From positions 124,001-188,000 of the forward strand of contig NZ_JBNAGF010000001.1 of assembly GCF_049801055.1 (NCBI RefSeq): a DNA stretch of 64,000 bases. The letters are read 5' to 3'. Shown here one piece after another: positions 33,047 through 41,372 of this stretch. The notes under the pieces were generated by a model. The model was given only the letters and a program-made list of their open reading frames with translations. It searched no databases and had not been told where the DNA came from. The position numbers and the translations under genes are program-made. The DNA comes from JBNAGF01 sp049801055 (GTDB lineage: Bacteria; Pseudomonadota; Alphaproteobacteria; Rhodobacterales; Rhodobacteraceae). Position 1 is the first letter of the stretch, and each line of letters begins with the position of its first letter.

Positions 33047-34075
33047 TCAGTCGAAGGTTCCGGCCACACGGCCAAGCAACATGAATGCACGGGCAGTGCG
33101 GGTTTCGCTTAGCGCTGAGATTTCCGCGTCCGAGGCGATCTGTTCGAATTCGGCAAAGGTCTGATCGAACCGGCGCAGGAAATGATGAGCGGCATCGCGG
33201 AAGATCGGGTCCTGCTTCATCCGCCCGGCAGTCAGCGCAAGCGACGACCGGTCACGCACTCCGCCCAAGGATGCGACAGCGCGGCCGCGTGTCCCGTTGG
33301 CAAACTGCCGCCAGATTTCCGGGCGAGCCATGTCCGGCCGCAGGTCGTCCATGTATATTCCGTCCTGACTGAGAAGGGTCAGCACGTCCTGCGCGGCCTG
33401 AATCAGCTGCGCGGCCTTTCGATCCCGCAAGGCCCGGCGCAAGGCTGTAAAACCGGCCTCGTCCTCGGCGGATTCCGGGAAATTGAGGGCGCAAATGAAG
33501 TCTTCGGTGGTCAAAGGGGGGGCAAGTTCTTCGGCTTGTGTGCCGAGTTCCAGCAACCCTTGATCTTCTGCTTGGGGATCGGCGGGCGGAGTTGGCGCTG
33601 GCGTTGCGGCCCGAATGCCGTCGGTGCGCTTTGTTGAAAACGTTGCCAGAGCGGTTTCGGTCTTTCTTGCTGCGGCGGCGATCTCATCCAGCTTGCGGGC
33701 AACCGAGGGTTCCGACGTGACCGCGCCACGTTGCTGTTGCGCCAGATAGGCATGGCGGATTGCGTCGATGGCGGCTTGCAGCCTTTGGCTTTCCTCGCGC
33801 ATGACGCGACTGGCTCGTGCGGCCGTCGCAGCAACCCAGATCATGGCGACCGGCATGAAGATCGCCAGCATCGTCATAAGGAACCGCAGCCCATCAAAGC
33901 CGCCCTGCGCCTCGGACGGCAAAGCAACAAAAAAGATCAGCGCACCAAGTAGCCACAAGCCGCTCAATGCGATGGCCACGACCTCTATCGCGGTGATCGG
34001 TTCACGCTTGGGCTTGTCGTAGATTCCAAGAGGCGGTGAACGTGTTGTTTCGGGTTCGGGCAGGGGGTCGGACAT
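33047..34075 (-). CDS. Conserved two-helix membrane protein, function unknown
   Basis: The 342-residue product has a Pro-rich cytoplasmic start and two hydrophobic helices (about residues 30-90). A predicted coiled coil follows (about 95-155, MREESQRLQAAIDAIRHAYLAQ), then an Ala/Pro linker, and then a C-terminal helical domain of about 150 residues with GIYMDDLRPDMARPEIWRQF. I know no name for it. ATG 34075 fits the N-terminal pattern; an ATG-like frame opens at 34099. It lies downstream of greA on the same strand and 8 bases from the end of the convergent moeA gene. Confidence 0.65.
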   Translation of the reverse strand: MSDPLPEPETTRSPPLGIYDKPKREPITAIEVVAIALSGLWLLGALIFFVALPSEAQGGFDGLRFLMTMLAIFMPVAMIWVAATAARASRVMREESQRLQAAIDAIRHAYLAQQQRGAVTSEPSVARKLDEIAAAARKTETALATFSTKRTDGIRAATPAPTPPADPQAEDQGLLELGTQAEELAPPLTTEDFICALNFPESAEDEAGFTALRRALRDRKAAQLIQAAQDVLTLLSQDGIYMDDLRPDMARPEIWRQFANGTRGRAVASLGGVRDRSSLALTAGRMKQDPIFRDAAHHFLRRFDQTFAEFEQIASDAEISALSETRTARAFMLLGRVAGTFD

Positions 34076-34102
34076 TGGAAACGCTTCCCGGGTATGCACC
34101 CG

Positions 34103-34573
34103 TCAGGAATACTCGATCTTCAGAACCTCGTAGGCACGCTCGCCACCGGGCGTGCGGACTTCGACACTGTCACCTTCGTCCTTGCCAATCAATGCCCGCG
34201 CAATGGGGGACTTGATATTGAGCAGGCCCTTTTCGATGTTGGCCTCGTGCTCACCGACGATCTGCCAGGTCTTTTCCTCGTCCGTGTCTTCATCGACCAG
34301 CGTGACCCGGGCTCCGAACTTGATCGCGCCCGAAAGCCGGGCAGGATCGATCACGTCCGCCAGTGACAAAACGCCTTCGAGCTCTTTGATACGGCCCTCG
34401 ATGAAAGACTGCTTTTCCCGGGCAGAATGGTATTCGGCGTTTTCTGACAGGTCGCCATGCTCGCGCGCCTCGGCAATCGCCTTGATGATTGCAGGGCGTT
34501 CTTCGCTTTTAAGCTGCTTCAGCTCCGTCTCCAGTGCGGAAAAGCCCGCCGGGGTCATCGGGATCTTGTCCAT
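34103..34573 (-). CDS. greA: Transcription elongation factor GreA
   Basis: GreA binds the RNA polymerase secondary channel and promotes cleavage of the 3' end of backtracked transcripts. The 156-residue protein is standard: an N-terminal coiled coil with EAREHGDLSENAEYHSAREKQ near residue 41 (the acidic tip Asp/Glu pair is present) and a C-terminal FKBP-like domain with SPIARALIGKDEGDSVEVRTPGG near 120. ATG 34573 gives the typical MDKIPMT start; an ATG at 34588 would add five residues. Confidence 0.95.
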   Translation of the reverse strand: MDKIPMTPAGFSALETELKQLKSEERPAIIKAIAEAREHGDLSENAEYHSAREKQSFIEGRIKELEGVLSLADVIDPARLSGAIKFGARVTLVDEDTDEEKTWQIVGEHEANIEKGLLNIKSPIARALIGKDEGDSVEVRTPGGERAYEVLKIEYS

Positions 34574-34601
34574 GTCGTCTTGGTCCATGCATCAAATTGC
34601 A

Positions 34602-34630
34602 TCGCCCCGCCGCGCAATGCGCCGGGGCGA
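34602..34630. other. GC-rich inverted repeat upstream of greA
   Basis: TCGCCCCG (34602-34609) pairs with CGGGGCGA (34623-34630) around a 13-base loop that itself contains GCGC-AAT-GCGC. It lies about 90 bases past the VOC gene stop and 29 bases upstream of the greA start, both on the minus strand. There is no U tract, so it is at most a Rho-independent-like structure or a leader hairpin. Confidence 0.4.
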
Positions 34631-34718
34631 CTTGTAGGGTTGAGGACTAACTGACTCAAACAGAGGGCAGATTTCAAGGGAATTCAGGAAGCGAGGCGCC
34701 GGTTACGCAATTCCAGGC

Positions 34719-35099
34719 TTACTTATAGGAAACTACTTCGAATTCGATGCCGTTTTCGTCGTCGAAATAAAAACGGTGACCCGGTTCGTAATCTGCATGA
34801 CTGCGCGGAGTGAATCCTGCGGCCTTCACACGAGATTCGACGGCATTTAGATCATCTACGACCACTCCGATGTGATTGAGCCCGCCGATAATGTCGTAGC
34901 TGCTTTCCCCAGAAGCCTGTGGTGCCGGTGGTTGGTACAGGGCCAGATAGGCATCATCGGTGCCGACATGCGCGGTGCGCCCGCCGGCGATGGCGTCACC
35001 TTCCCAACGGATTTTCCAGCCAAAGACGTCGGCCATCCAGCCAGAGGTGGTTCTTAGGTCCGCAACCGTGAAGTTGGCGTGTTCCAGCGTGGCGGTCAT
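34719..35099 (-). CDS. VOC family (glyoxalase/bleomycin-resistance fold) protein, probable SoxR target
   Basis: The 126-residue protein is a single vicinal-oxygen-chelate unit with paired beta-alpha-beta repeats: LEHANFTVADL near residue 5, GGLNHIGVVVDDL near 72 and FYFDDENGIEFEVVSY near 110. His8, His76 and Glu121 are candidate metal ligands. The family includes glyoxalases, dioxygenases and antibiotic-binding proteins; the substrate is not fixed. The gene diverges from soxR and carries a SoxR-type promoter (35135-35165). A GAGGAA site precedes its ATG, so it is likely induced by redox-active compounds. Confidence 0.88.
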   Translation of the reverse strand: MTATLEHANFTVADLRTTSGWMADVFGWKIRWEGDAIAGGRTAHVGTDDAYLALYQPPAPQASGESSYDIIGGLNHIGVVVDDLNAVESRVKAAGFTPRSHADYEPGHRFYFDDENGIEFEVVSYK

Positions 35100-35134
35100 A
35101 TCGGTTCCTCATTTCATTTTGATTGATCCCGCTC

Positions 35135-35165
35135 ATCGTAATTTCTAAACCTAACTTTAGGTCAA
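35135..35165 (-). promoter_or_regulatory. SoxR-type promoter/operator with 19-base spacer
   Basis: Read on the minus strand: -35 TTGACC (35165-35160), a 19-base spacer, then -10 TACGAT (35140-35135). The spacer holds a dyad CTAAA-N6-TTTAG (35160-35145), inside which ACCTAA-AG-TTAGGT is a perfect palindrome. The over-long 19-base spacer with a central dyad is the hallmark of MerR-family activation, and the layout aligns with the E. coli soxS promoter. Transcription would run into the VOC gene. Confidence 0.72.
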
Positions 35166-35185
35166 GGATAATTTGGGAGCTTGCC

Positions 35186-35641
35186 GTGAAACCAGAATCG
35201 GGATTGTCCATCGGGGCTTTGGCGGACCGGACGGGGTTGGCTGTTTCAGCCATTCGCTACTATGAGAAACAGGGCCTGATCGAGCCGTGGCGCAATTCCG
35301 GTGGCCAGCGCAGATTCCAGCGCGCGGATATCAGAAGGTTGAGCTTCATCATGATCGCACAGCAATTCGGGCTGTCGCTTCCCCAGATCCGCGAGGTGTT
35401 GTCCGGCCTACCTGGCGGGCGCACGCCGACTCCCAAGGACTGGACCCGGATTTCCGAGCGGTTGCGGACCCATCTCGATCAGCGAATCGATGCGTTGCTG
35501 CGACTGCGAGACAATCTGGATGGATGTATCGGCTGCGGGTGCCTCAGTTTGCCAAACTGTGCGCTCTACAATCCGGAAGATCGGGCTAAGAGGCTGGGAA
35601 AAGGGCCGCGATACCTAATGGGCGACCGGCCAGAGCAATGA
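35186..35641 (+). CDS. soxR: Redox-sensitive transcriptional activator SoxR
   Basis: SoxR is a MerR-family dimer whose [2Fe-2S] clusters sense redox-cycling compounds and activate promoters with 19-base spacers. The 151-residue protein has the MerR helix-turn-helix (GLAVSAIRYYEKQGLIEPWRNSGGQRRF, about residues 18-45) and the cluster motif C114-x2-C117-x-C119-x5-C125 (CIGCGCLSLPNCALY). I choose GTG 35186, 6 bases after GGGAG; a frame opening at 35123 would cross the operator. In non-enteric bacteria SoxR usually controls a few small-molecule defence genes rather than soxS; the adjacent VOC gene fits that. Confidence 0.92.
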   Translation: MKPESGLSIGALADRTGLAVSAIRYYEKQGLIEPWRNSGGQRRFQRADIRRLSFIMIAQQFGLSLPQIREVLSGLPGGRTPTPKDWTRISERLRTHLDQRIDALLRLRDNLDGCIGCGCLSLPNCALYNPEDRAKRLGKGPRYLMGDRPEQ

Positions 35642-35677
35642 CGCTGCGACGCAGCAGCGCGACGCTCGGTTTTATTT
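35642..35677 (+). terminator. Possible terminator after soxR
   Basis: A run of short hairpins follows the soxR stop: GCTGC-GAC-GCAGC, then AGCG-CGA-CGCT, followed by CGGTTTTATTT. The last hairpin plus T-rich tail resembles a weak intrinsic terminator. Confidence 0.35.
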
Positions 35678-35774
35678 GACCTCTGTCCTGTTCAAAGGGT
35701 AATCACGCCGAAAGATTATTGCGCCCAAACACCTGTTTGAGAGCCGAATCGGTAAGTCAGCGAAGGAGCCCGCA

Positions 35775-37424
35775 ATGGCCGAGATTGAACGCGAAGCGAT
35801 GGAATACGATGTTGTGATCGTCGGTGCGGGTCCCGCGGGTTTGTCCGCCGCGATCCGTCTCAAGCAGCTCGATGCAGAACTGAATGTGGTGGTGCTGGAG
35901 AAGGGCTCGGAAGTCGGAGCACATATTCTGTCTGGCGCGGTTCTGGACCCCTGCGGGCTTGAAGCGCTGATCCCCGACTGGAAGGAAAAGGGCGCACCTC
36001 TTAACGTTCCGGTCAAGGAAGACAATTTCTACATGCTGGGCGAAGCGGGCAAGCTGCGCGTGCCAAACTGGCCGATGCCGCCCCTGATGAACAATCACGG
36101 CAACTACATCGTGTCGATGGGCAATGTCTGCCGCTGGATGGCTGAGCAGGCGGAGGAACTTGGCGTCGAAATCTTCCCGGGCATGGCCTGCTCCGAAGTC
36201 GTCTATGGCGACAAAGGAGAAGTAAAGGGCGTCGTCGCCGGTGAATTCGGCAAGAACCCCGATGGTACTCCGGGTCCGGGATACGAACCCGGAATGGAGC
36301 TGCACGGCAAGTACGTCTTTATCTCTGAAGGTGTCCGCGGATCGCTGGCCAAGGAAGTCATTGAGAAATACGACCTTCAGATCGGTAAGGAACCGCAGAA
36401 GTTCGGTATTGGCATGAAAGAGATCTGGGAAATCGATCCAGCCAAGCACAACGAAGGCGAAGTCACGCATACGATGGGGTGGCCGCTTGGCTCCAATGCC
36501 GGTGGCGGCTCCTTCATTTACCACATTGAGAACAATCAGGTTTATGTGGGTTTCGTGGTCCATCTGAACTACAAGAATCCGTATCTGTTCCCCTACATGG
36601 AGTTCCAGCGGTTCAAGCATCATCCGATGGTTGCCAAGCTGCTCGAAGGCGGTAAGCGTGTGGCCTATGGCGCGCGGGCGATTTCCGAGGGTGGCTATCA
36701 GTCGATGCCCAAGATGGTGGCGCCCGGAGTTGCGCTGCTGGGATGTTCGGTGGGTATGGTCAACGTGCCGCGCATCAAGGGGAACCACAATGCGATGCTG
36801 AGCGGCAAGGCAGCCGCCGAAGCCGCTTACGAAGCCCTTCAGGCCGGCCGGAGCGCCGACGAACTATCCGACTACGAAATCGAAGTGCGCGAAGGTGCAA
36901 TTGGCACCGATCTCAAAAAGGTTCGTAACGTCAAGCCGATGTGGTCGAAATGGGGGCTGACAGCCTCGCTGGCCTTTGGTGGTTTTGACATGTGGACCAA
37001 CACGCTTGGCTTCTCGCTGTTTGGCACCCTGAAGCACGGTAAGACTGACGCCGAGGCCACTGGTATGGCCGCGTCAAACGAGCCTATCGAATATCCAAAG
37101 CCTGATGGCGTCCTGTCATTTGACCGGCTGACCAATGTATCCTTTGCGATGACCAACCACGAGGAAAGCCAACCCTGCCATCTGCAACTGAAGGATACGA
37201 ACGTCCCGACAGTGGTGAATCTCCACACTTATGCGGAACCGGCTCAACGGTATTGTCCTGCGGGGGTTTACGAAGTGGTCGAAGAAGAAGGCAAACAACC
37301 GCGATTTGTAATCAACTTCCAGAACTGCGTGCATTGCAAGACTTGCGACATCAAGGATCCCAGCCAGAACATCACATGGGTGACGCCGCAGGGCGGTGAC
37401 GGGCCAAATTACCCGAACATGTAA
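35775..37424 (+). CDS. Electron transfer flavoprotein-ubiquinone oxidoreductase
   Basis: ETF-QO passes electrons from reduced ETF (loaded by acyl-CoA dehydrogenases) to ubiquinone at the membrane. The 549-residue protein has an N-terminal FAD motif (DVVIVGAGPAGLSAAIRL, residues 9-26), a central quinone/membrane region with GWPLGSNAGGGSF near 236, and LLGCSVGMVNVPRIKG near 324. The C-terminal [4Fe-4S] ferredoxin-like motif is CPAGVYEV and FQNCVHCKTCDIKDPSQNITW (about 495-540). It connects the DmdC-like enzyme and other beta-oxidation steps to the respiratory chain. An AAGGAG site precedes the ATG. Confidence 0.96.
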   Translation: MAEIEREAMEYDVVIVGAGPAGLSAAIRLKQLDAELNVVVLEKGSEVGAHILSGAVLDPCGLEALIPDWKEKGAPLNVPVKEDNFYMLGEAGKLRVPNWPMPPLMNNHGNYIVSMGNVCRWMAEQAEELGVEIFPGMACSEVVYGDKGEVKGVVAGEFGKNPDGTPGPGYEPGMELHGKYVFISEGVRGSLAKEVIEKYDLQIGKEPQKFGIGMKEIWEIDPAKHNEGEVTHTMGWPLGSNAGGGSFIYHIENNQVYVGFVVHLNYKNPYLFPYMEFQRFKHHPMVAKLLEGGKRVAYGARAISEGGYQSMPKMVAPGVALLGCSVGMVNVPRIKGNHNAMLSGKAAAEAAYEALQAGRSADELSDYEIEVREGAIGTDLKKVRNVKPMWSKWGLTASLAFGGFDMWTNTLGFSLFGTLKHGKTDAEATGMAASNEPIEYPKPDGVLSFDRLTNVSFAMTNHEESQPCHLQLKDTNVPTVVNLHTYAEPAQRYCPAGVYEVVEEEGKQPRFVINFQNCVHCKTCDIKDPSQNITWVTPQGGDGPNYPNM

Positions 37425-37436
37425 GCAAACATCCGA

Positions 37437-37469
37437 GCAATGGCGCTTGGTTAATACCTGTGCCATTGC
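37437..37469. terminator. Inverted repeat after ETF-QO, possible terminator
   Basis: GCAATGGC (37437-37444) and GCCATTGC (37462-37469) form a perfect 8-base stem with a 17-base loop 12 bases past the ETF-QO stop. No T run follows, so termination strength is doubtful. Confidence 0.35.
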
Positions 37470-37526
37470 CTCCCCCGTTGGAACGGCCTAGCTTGTTTGG
37501 AAACACACGAGCATAGCAGGTTCCCG

Positions 37527-39242
37527 GTGAAATCCATTCTCAGACAGTCCGCAGCCATTGTATTGGCCCTCGGCATTGCAGTGCCCGGTTCTGCCCAAGC
37601 AGAATCCAATCCGGGCGCCTACCTGGCCGGGCGCCAGGCGTCGTTCGACAGCGACTTTGAAACTGCTGCGCGCTACTATGTGCAGGCGCTGGCCGAAGAC
37701 AGGGACAACCCGGCCCTCATGGAGAACGTGGTCCATTCGCAATTGGCGCTTGGGCAGATCGACCGCGCTCATCCGGTGGCCACGCGCATGGAGCAACTGC
37801 AGCTTCGCAGCCAAGTCGCCCACATGGTAACTGTCGCGCGTCTTGTGCGTGACAAGGAATACGACCCCTTGCTGGAGCGTCCCCGCGAAGAGCTTGGCAT
37901 CGGCCCTCTGATGGACGGGCTGATCGATGCCTGGTCCCGTATGGGGGCGGGGCAGGTTTCCGAGGCTATGGCCGCATTTGACGCTGTTGCCAACGAAAAC
38001 GGCCTGCGTGGCTTTGCGATGTACCACAAAGCGATGGCACTGGCCTCGGTTGGTGATTTCGAAGGAGCCGAGGCGATCTTTGCGGAAGATGAGGGCGCCC
38101 TCACAACCGTGTCTCGCAGAGCAGCACTGGCGCGTGCTGAAATCCTGTCTCAGCTTGAGCGGAATCAGGATGCTCTGACGATGCTCGAAGAGGTGTTTGG
38201 CGCGCGGATCGATCCGGGGCTCGGCGATGTCGCAAGCCGCCTCGCGGACGGGCAGACCATACCCTTCACTCATGTACGCAGTGTTTCAGACGGCATAGCA
38301 GAGGTTTTCTTCACCATTGGTGCTGCGCTCAATGGTGAAGCTGCAGATGATTATGTTCTGCTCTATGCACGTGTTGCCAATTACTTGCGCCCGGATCATA
38401 TCGATTCCCTGTTGCTGACCGCCAACCTGCTGGAAACACTGGGCCAGTATGAGCTCGCGGTTGCCACCTACAAACAGGTTCCGGCTGGCACTCCGGATCA
38501 CCACGCTGCCGAACTGGGGCGTGCGGAATCCCTGCGGCGGGCCGCAAAACCAGACGCCGCAATCGAGGTTCTGGAGCAGCTTGCAAACGACTACCCGGAC
38601 CTTTCACTGGCTCACAGCGCGCTGGGTGACCTACATCGGCAGCAGGAAAACTATGCTGCGGCAGCCATATCCTATGACCGGGCATTGGAGCTGACAGAGG
38701 AAGGCGATCCTTCCAAATGGTTCGTTCTTTATGCTCGGGGCATCAGCCATGAACGCCTCAAGCAATGGGAACTGGCCGAGGCTGATTTTCGCGAGGCATT
38801 GAAACTGAACCCAGACCAACCTCAGGTTCTCAACTATCTCGGTTATTCACTGGTGGAAAAGGAGACCAAGCTGGACGAAGCCCTGTCGATGATTGAACGT
38901 GCCGTGGCGGCGCGTCCGGACAGCGGATACATCGTCGACAGTTTGGGGTGGGTCTTGTTTCGCCTTGGGCGCTATGACGAAGCGGTTCAGCATATGGAAC
39001 GTGCCGTGGAGCTGATGCCAGTAGATCCCGTGGTCAATGATCACCTTGGCGATGTCTATTGGGCCGTTGACAGACTCCGCGAGGCAGAATTCCAGTGGAA
39101 ACGGGCGCTCTCGTTTATCGATCCGGACGATGTCGATGGCGAAGCTGACCCGAACCGGATCCGGCGCAAACTGGAGGTGGGCCTGGATACGGTGCTGGCC
39201 GAGGAGGGTGCAGAACCTCTGACTGTCGCCAATGGCGATTGA
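37527..39242 (+). CDS. Exported tetratricopeptide-repeat protein
   Basis: The 571-residue protein starts at GTG 37527 with a signal peptide (about residues 1-25, ending AQA). The rest is built of TPR-type helical hairpins. The clearest are at about 355-500, e.g. ALGDLHRQQENYAAAAISYDRALEL and LGWVLFRLGRYDEAVQHMERAVEL. TPR arrays are protein-binding scaffolds; this family in Rhodobacteraceae is found next to ispE and may act in envelope assembly, but no partner is known. The frame is open from a TTG at 37497. The 3' end overlaps ispE by 11 bases. Confidence 0.85.
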   Translation: MKSILRQSAAIVLALGIAVPGSAQAESNPGAYLAGRQASFDSDFETAARYYVQALAEDRDNPALMENVVHSQLALGQIDRAHPVATRMEQLQLRSQVAHMVTVARLVRDKEYDPLLERPREELGIGPLMDGLIDAWSRMGAGQVSEAMAAFDAVANENGLRGFAMYHKAMALASVGDFEGAEAIFAEDEGALTTVSRRAALARAEILSQLERNQDALTMLEEVFGARIDPGLGDVASRLADGQTIPFTHVRSVSDGIAEVFFTIGAALNGEAADDYVLLYARVANYLRPDHIDSLLLTANLLETLGQYELAVATYKQVPAGTPDHHAAELGRAESLRRAAKPDAAIEVLEQLANDYPDLSLAHSALGDLHRQQENYAAAAISYDRALELTEEGDPSKWFVLYARGISHERLKQWELAEADFREALKLNPDQPQVLNYLGYSLVEKETKLDEALSMIERAVAARPDSGYIVDSLGWVLFRLGRYDEAVQHMERAVELMPVDPVVNDHLGDVYWAVDRLREAEFQWKRALSFIDPDDVDGEADPNRIRRKLEVGLDTVLAEEGAEPLTVANGD

Positions 39243-40071
39243 GGTCTTTGCTCCTGCCAAGATCAACCTGACCCTGCATGTGACCGGCCAGCGTGACGAT
39301 GGCTTTCATCTGTTGGATTCGCTGGTTGTCTTCGCGGATGTCGGGGATCGGATCACTTTGGATTGTGTCAGGCCGCCAACAGCCGACATCCGGGTTTCTA
39401 TAGATGGACCCAGAGCACAAGGCGTGCCGACGGACCGAAGCAACCTGGTGGTGCGCGCGGCTGAGGCGATGGGCGTTGCCGCGAATATCCATGTCGAAAA
39501 ACATCTTCCTGCTGCGGCCGGTATCGGTGGTGGTTCCTCGGACGCTGCGGCGACCCTCACAGGGCTTGCGCGGCTTACGGGCAGGCCATTGCCGAGCGAT
39601 GACGAAGTTCTGGGGCTTGGGGCGGATATCCCCCTGTGTCTGCGCGAAGGGCCTCAACGGATGCAGGGTATCGGAGAGGTGCTGACCCCGGCCCAACCTG
39701 TGCCTGACCTGTATCTGATTCTTGCAAACCCGGGTGTATCGGTGCCGACACCGCAGGTGTTTCGCGCACTCTCGTCAAAAACCAACCCGCCGCAGAATTG
39801 GCCGATGCCCGCGGGAAAGGAAGCGTGGTTGTCTTGGCTTGCCGCGCAGCGCAATGACCTGCAGGCGCCGGCCTGTTCAGCGGCTCCAGTGATCGGTGAA
39901 GTCATGGAGGCGCTGCAAGCTCAACCGGGGTGCCGCCTGAGCCGCATGTCAGGCTCCGGGGCAACCTGTTTTGCCATCATGGACGACGCCGGGACGCAGG
40001 CGCGGGCGGTTCGGGCACTGCGCCGTTTGCACCCGGATTGGTGGGTGATGCCCTGTAAGGCATTGCCCTGA
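39232..40071 (+). CDS. ispE: 4-diphosphocytidyl-2-C-methyl-D-erythritol kinase
   Basis: IspE phosphorylates CDP-methylerythritol in the non-mevalonate isoprenoid pathway. The 279-residue GHMP kinase has FAPAKINLTLHVTGQRDDGFH (residues 6-26), the ATP loop PAAAGIGGGSSDAAATL near 90, and the C-terminal RMSGSGATCFAI near 238. It starts inside the end of the TPR gene. Its product feeds the polyprenyl diphosphate synthase encoded just downstream on the opposite strand and hence UbiA. Confidence 0.95.
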   Translation: MAIEVFAPAKINLTLHVTGQRDDGFHLLDSLVVFADVGDRITLDCVRPPTADIRVSIDGPRAQGVPTDRSNLVVRAAEAMGVAANIHVEKHLPAAAGIGGGSSDAAATLTGLARLTGRPLPSDDEVLGLGADIPLCLREGPQRMQGIGEVLTPAQPVPDLYLILANPGVSVPTPQVFRALSSKTNPPQNWPMPAGKEAWLSWLAAQRNDLQAPACSAAPVIGEVMEALQAQPGCRLSRMSGSGATCFAIMDDAGTQARAVRALRRLHPDWWVMPCKALP

Positions 40072-40098
40072 TTCCAACGGCAGCGCGCTATGCAGAGA

Positions 40099-41100
40099 TC
40101 AGTTCAATCGCGAAACCACGTAATCCGCCAGTTCAGTCAAGAGGTCGCGAATATGATGGTCGGGCAAGGTTGAAAGAGCAGCCTTGGCCTTAGTTGCCCA
40201 GCCAAGCGCATCAGTGCGAGTCGCTTCAAGCGTGCCGTATTTGTCCATCAGGCGGAGCGCTTCAGTCAGATCGCCGTCCTCTTGCCGGCCCTTTTCGATG
40301 GTCCGCTGCCAGAAACCGCGTTCTTCGGGCGTGGCTTGGGCAATCGCCTTAATCACCGGAAGGGTCAGTTTCCGTTCGCGGAAATCGTCGCCGACATTCT
40401 TGCCGGTTGCTTGGCTGTCTCCCTGGTAGTCCAACAGGTCGTCTGCGATCTGGAAAGCGATTCCAAGGCAGTCACCGTAATCGAACAGGGCCTTTTCCTG
40501 AGGTTCGGGCACGCCTGCGATCACCCCGCCCACTTGCGTCGCTGCCGAGAACAGCGCAGCGGTCTTGCCGCGAACGACCTGCAGATAGACGCTCTCGTCC
40601 GTGGCCAGATCCTGTGCAGCCGTCATTTGCAGAACTTCGCCTTCGGCGATCGTTGCTGATGCATTGGCCAGAATGTCCAGAACGCGAAGCGAACCGGTTT
40701 CGACCATCAGTTGGAAACTGCGCGAGAACAGGTAATCCCCGACAAGGACCGAGCTTTTGTTGTCCCACAGCAGGTTGGCGGTAGGGCGCCCACGTCTTTG
40801 TCCGCTTTCGTCGACTACGTCGTCATGCAGCAGGGTGGCAGTATGGATGAATTCAACGGTGGCGGCCAGCCGTACATGGTTCTGACCACTTTCATAGCCG
40901 CACATCCGTGCTGCCGCCAAAGTCAGCATCGGCCGTAGCCGTTTGCCGCCGGCCTCGACCAGATGGGCGGTCACTTCGGGAATGCGTGGGGCATGTTCCG
41001 AGGTCATGCGGGTGCGGATCAGCGTGTTCACCGCTGCCATGTCATCCGTCAACAGTTCCGCAAGGCGCTCATGCGGTTTCGCGATCGTGCCGGTGTCCAT
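40099..41100 (-). CDS. Long-chain polyprenyl diphosphate synthase
   Basis: A trans-isoprenyl diphosphate synthase that elongates farnesyl diphosphate with isopentenyl diphosphate to make the quinone side chain. The 333-residue protein has the first Asp-rich motif in LLHDDVVDESGQRRGRPTAN near residue 91, GDYLFSRSF near 121, and the second motif QIADDLLDYQGD near 217. GKNVGDDFRERKLTLPVI follows. The small residues before the first motif fit a long-chain product, probably decaprenyl (Q10 is the usual quinone in this group), but chain length is inferred. It diverges from the DUF2007 gene. Confidence 0.92.
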   Translation of the reverse strand: MDTGTIAKPHERLAELLTDDMAAVNTLIRTRMTSEHAPRIPEVTAHLVEAGGKRLRPMLTLAAARMCGYESGQNHVRLAATVEFIHTATLLHDDVVDESGQRRGRPTANLLWDNKSSVLVGDYLFSRSFQLMVETGSLRVLDILANASATIAEGEVLQMTAAQDLATDESVYLQVVRGKTAALFSAATQVGGVIAGVPEPQEKALFDYGDCLGIAFQIADDLLDYQGDSQATGKNVGDDFRERKLTLPVIKAIAQATPEERGFWQRTIEKGRQEDGDLTEALRLMDKYGTLEATRTDALGWATKAKAALSTLPDHHIRDLLTELADYVVSRLN

Positions 41101-41156
41101 CAGTCTCCTGCTACAAGGCTCGACATCTGCCGCGCCTTGCCCTTACATCCCCAGTC

Positions 41157-41372
41157 ATGAAGGAACTTCTGCGTAGCACAGATCCGACCATCATGGCCTT
41201 TGCGTCCGCCCTTCTTGAGGGCGAGGGTATAGACTGCTTTCAGATGGACGTAAATATGAGCATCCTCGAAGGTGGGATCGGGATTTTCCCGCGCCGGATG
41301 ATGGTGCGGGAGGAAGACTATGACCGCGCCTTGCGGGTCGTCACCGACAACGAGATTCCGCTGGGAAAATGA
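41157..41372 (+). CDS. DUF2007 putative signal-transducing protein
   Basis: The 71-residue protein is a small alpha/beta domain: MKELLRSTDPTIMAFASALL, GEGIDCFQMD, then RRMMVREEDYDRALRVV. This matches the DUF2007 domain, related to ACT/PII-like folds and often called putative signal-transducing, though no function has been shown. Its stop overlaps the start of the methyltransferase gene (ATGA), implying co-translation. It is divergent from the polyprenyl synthase. Confidence 0.85.
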   Translation: MKELLRSTDPTIMAFASALLEGEGIDCFQMDVNMSILEGGIGIFPRRMMVREEDYDRALRVVTDNEIPLGK

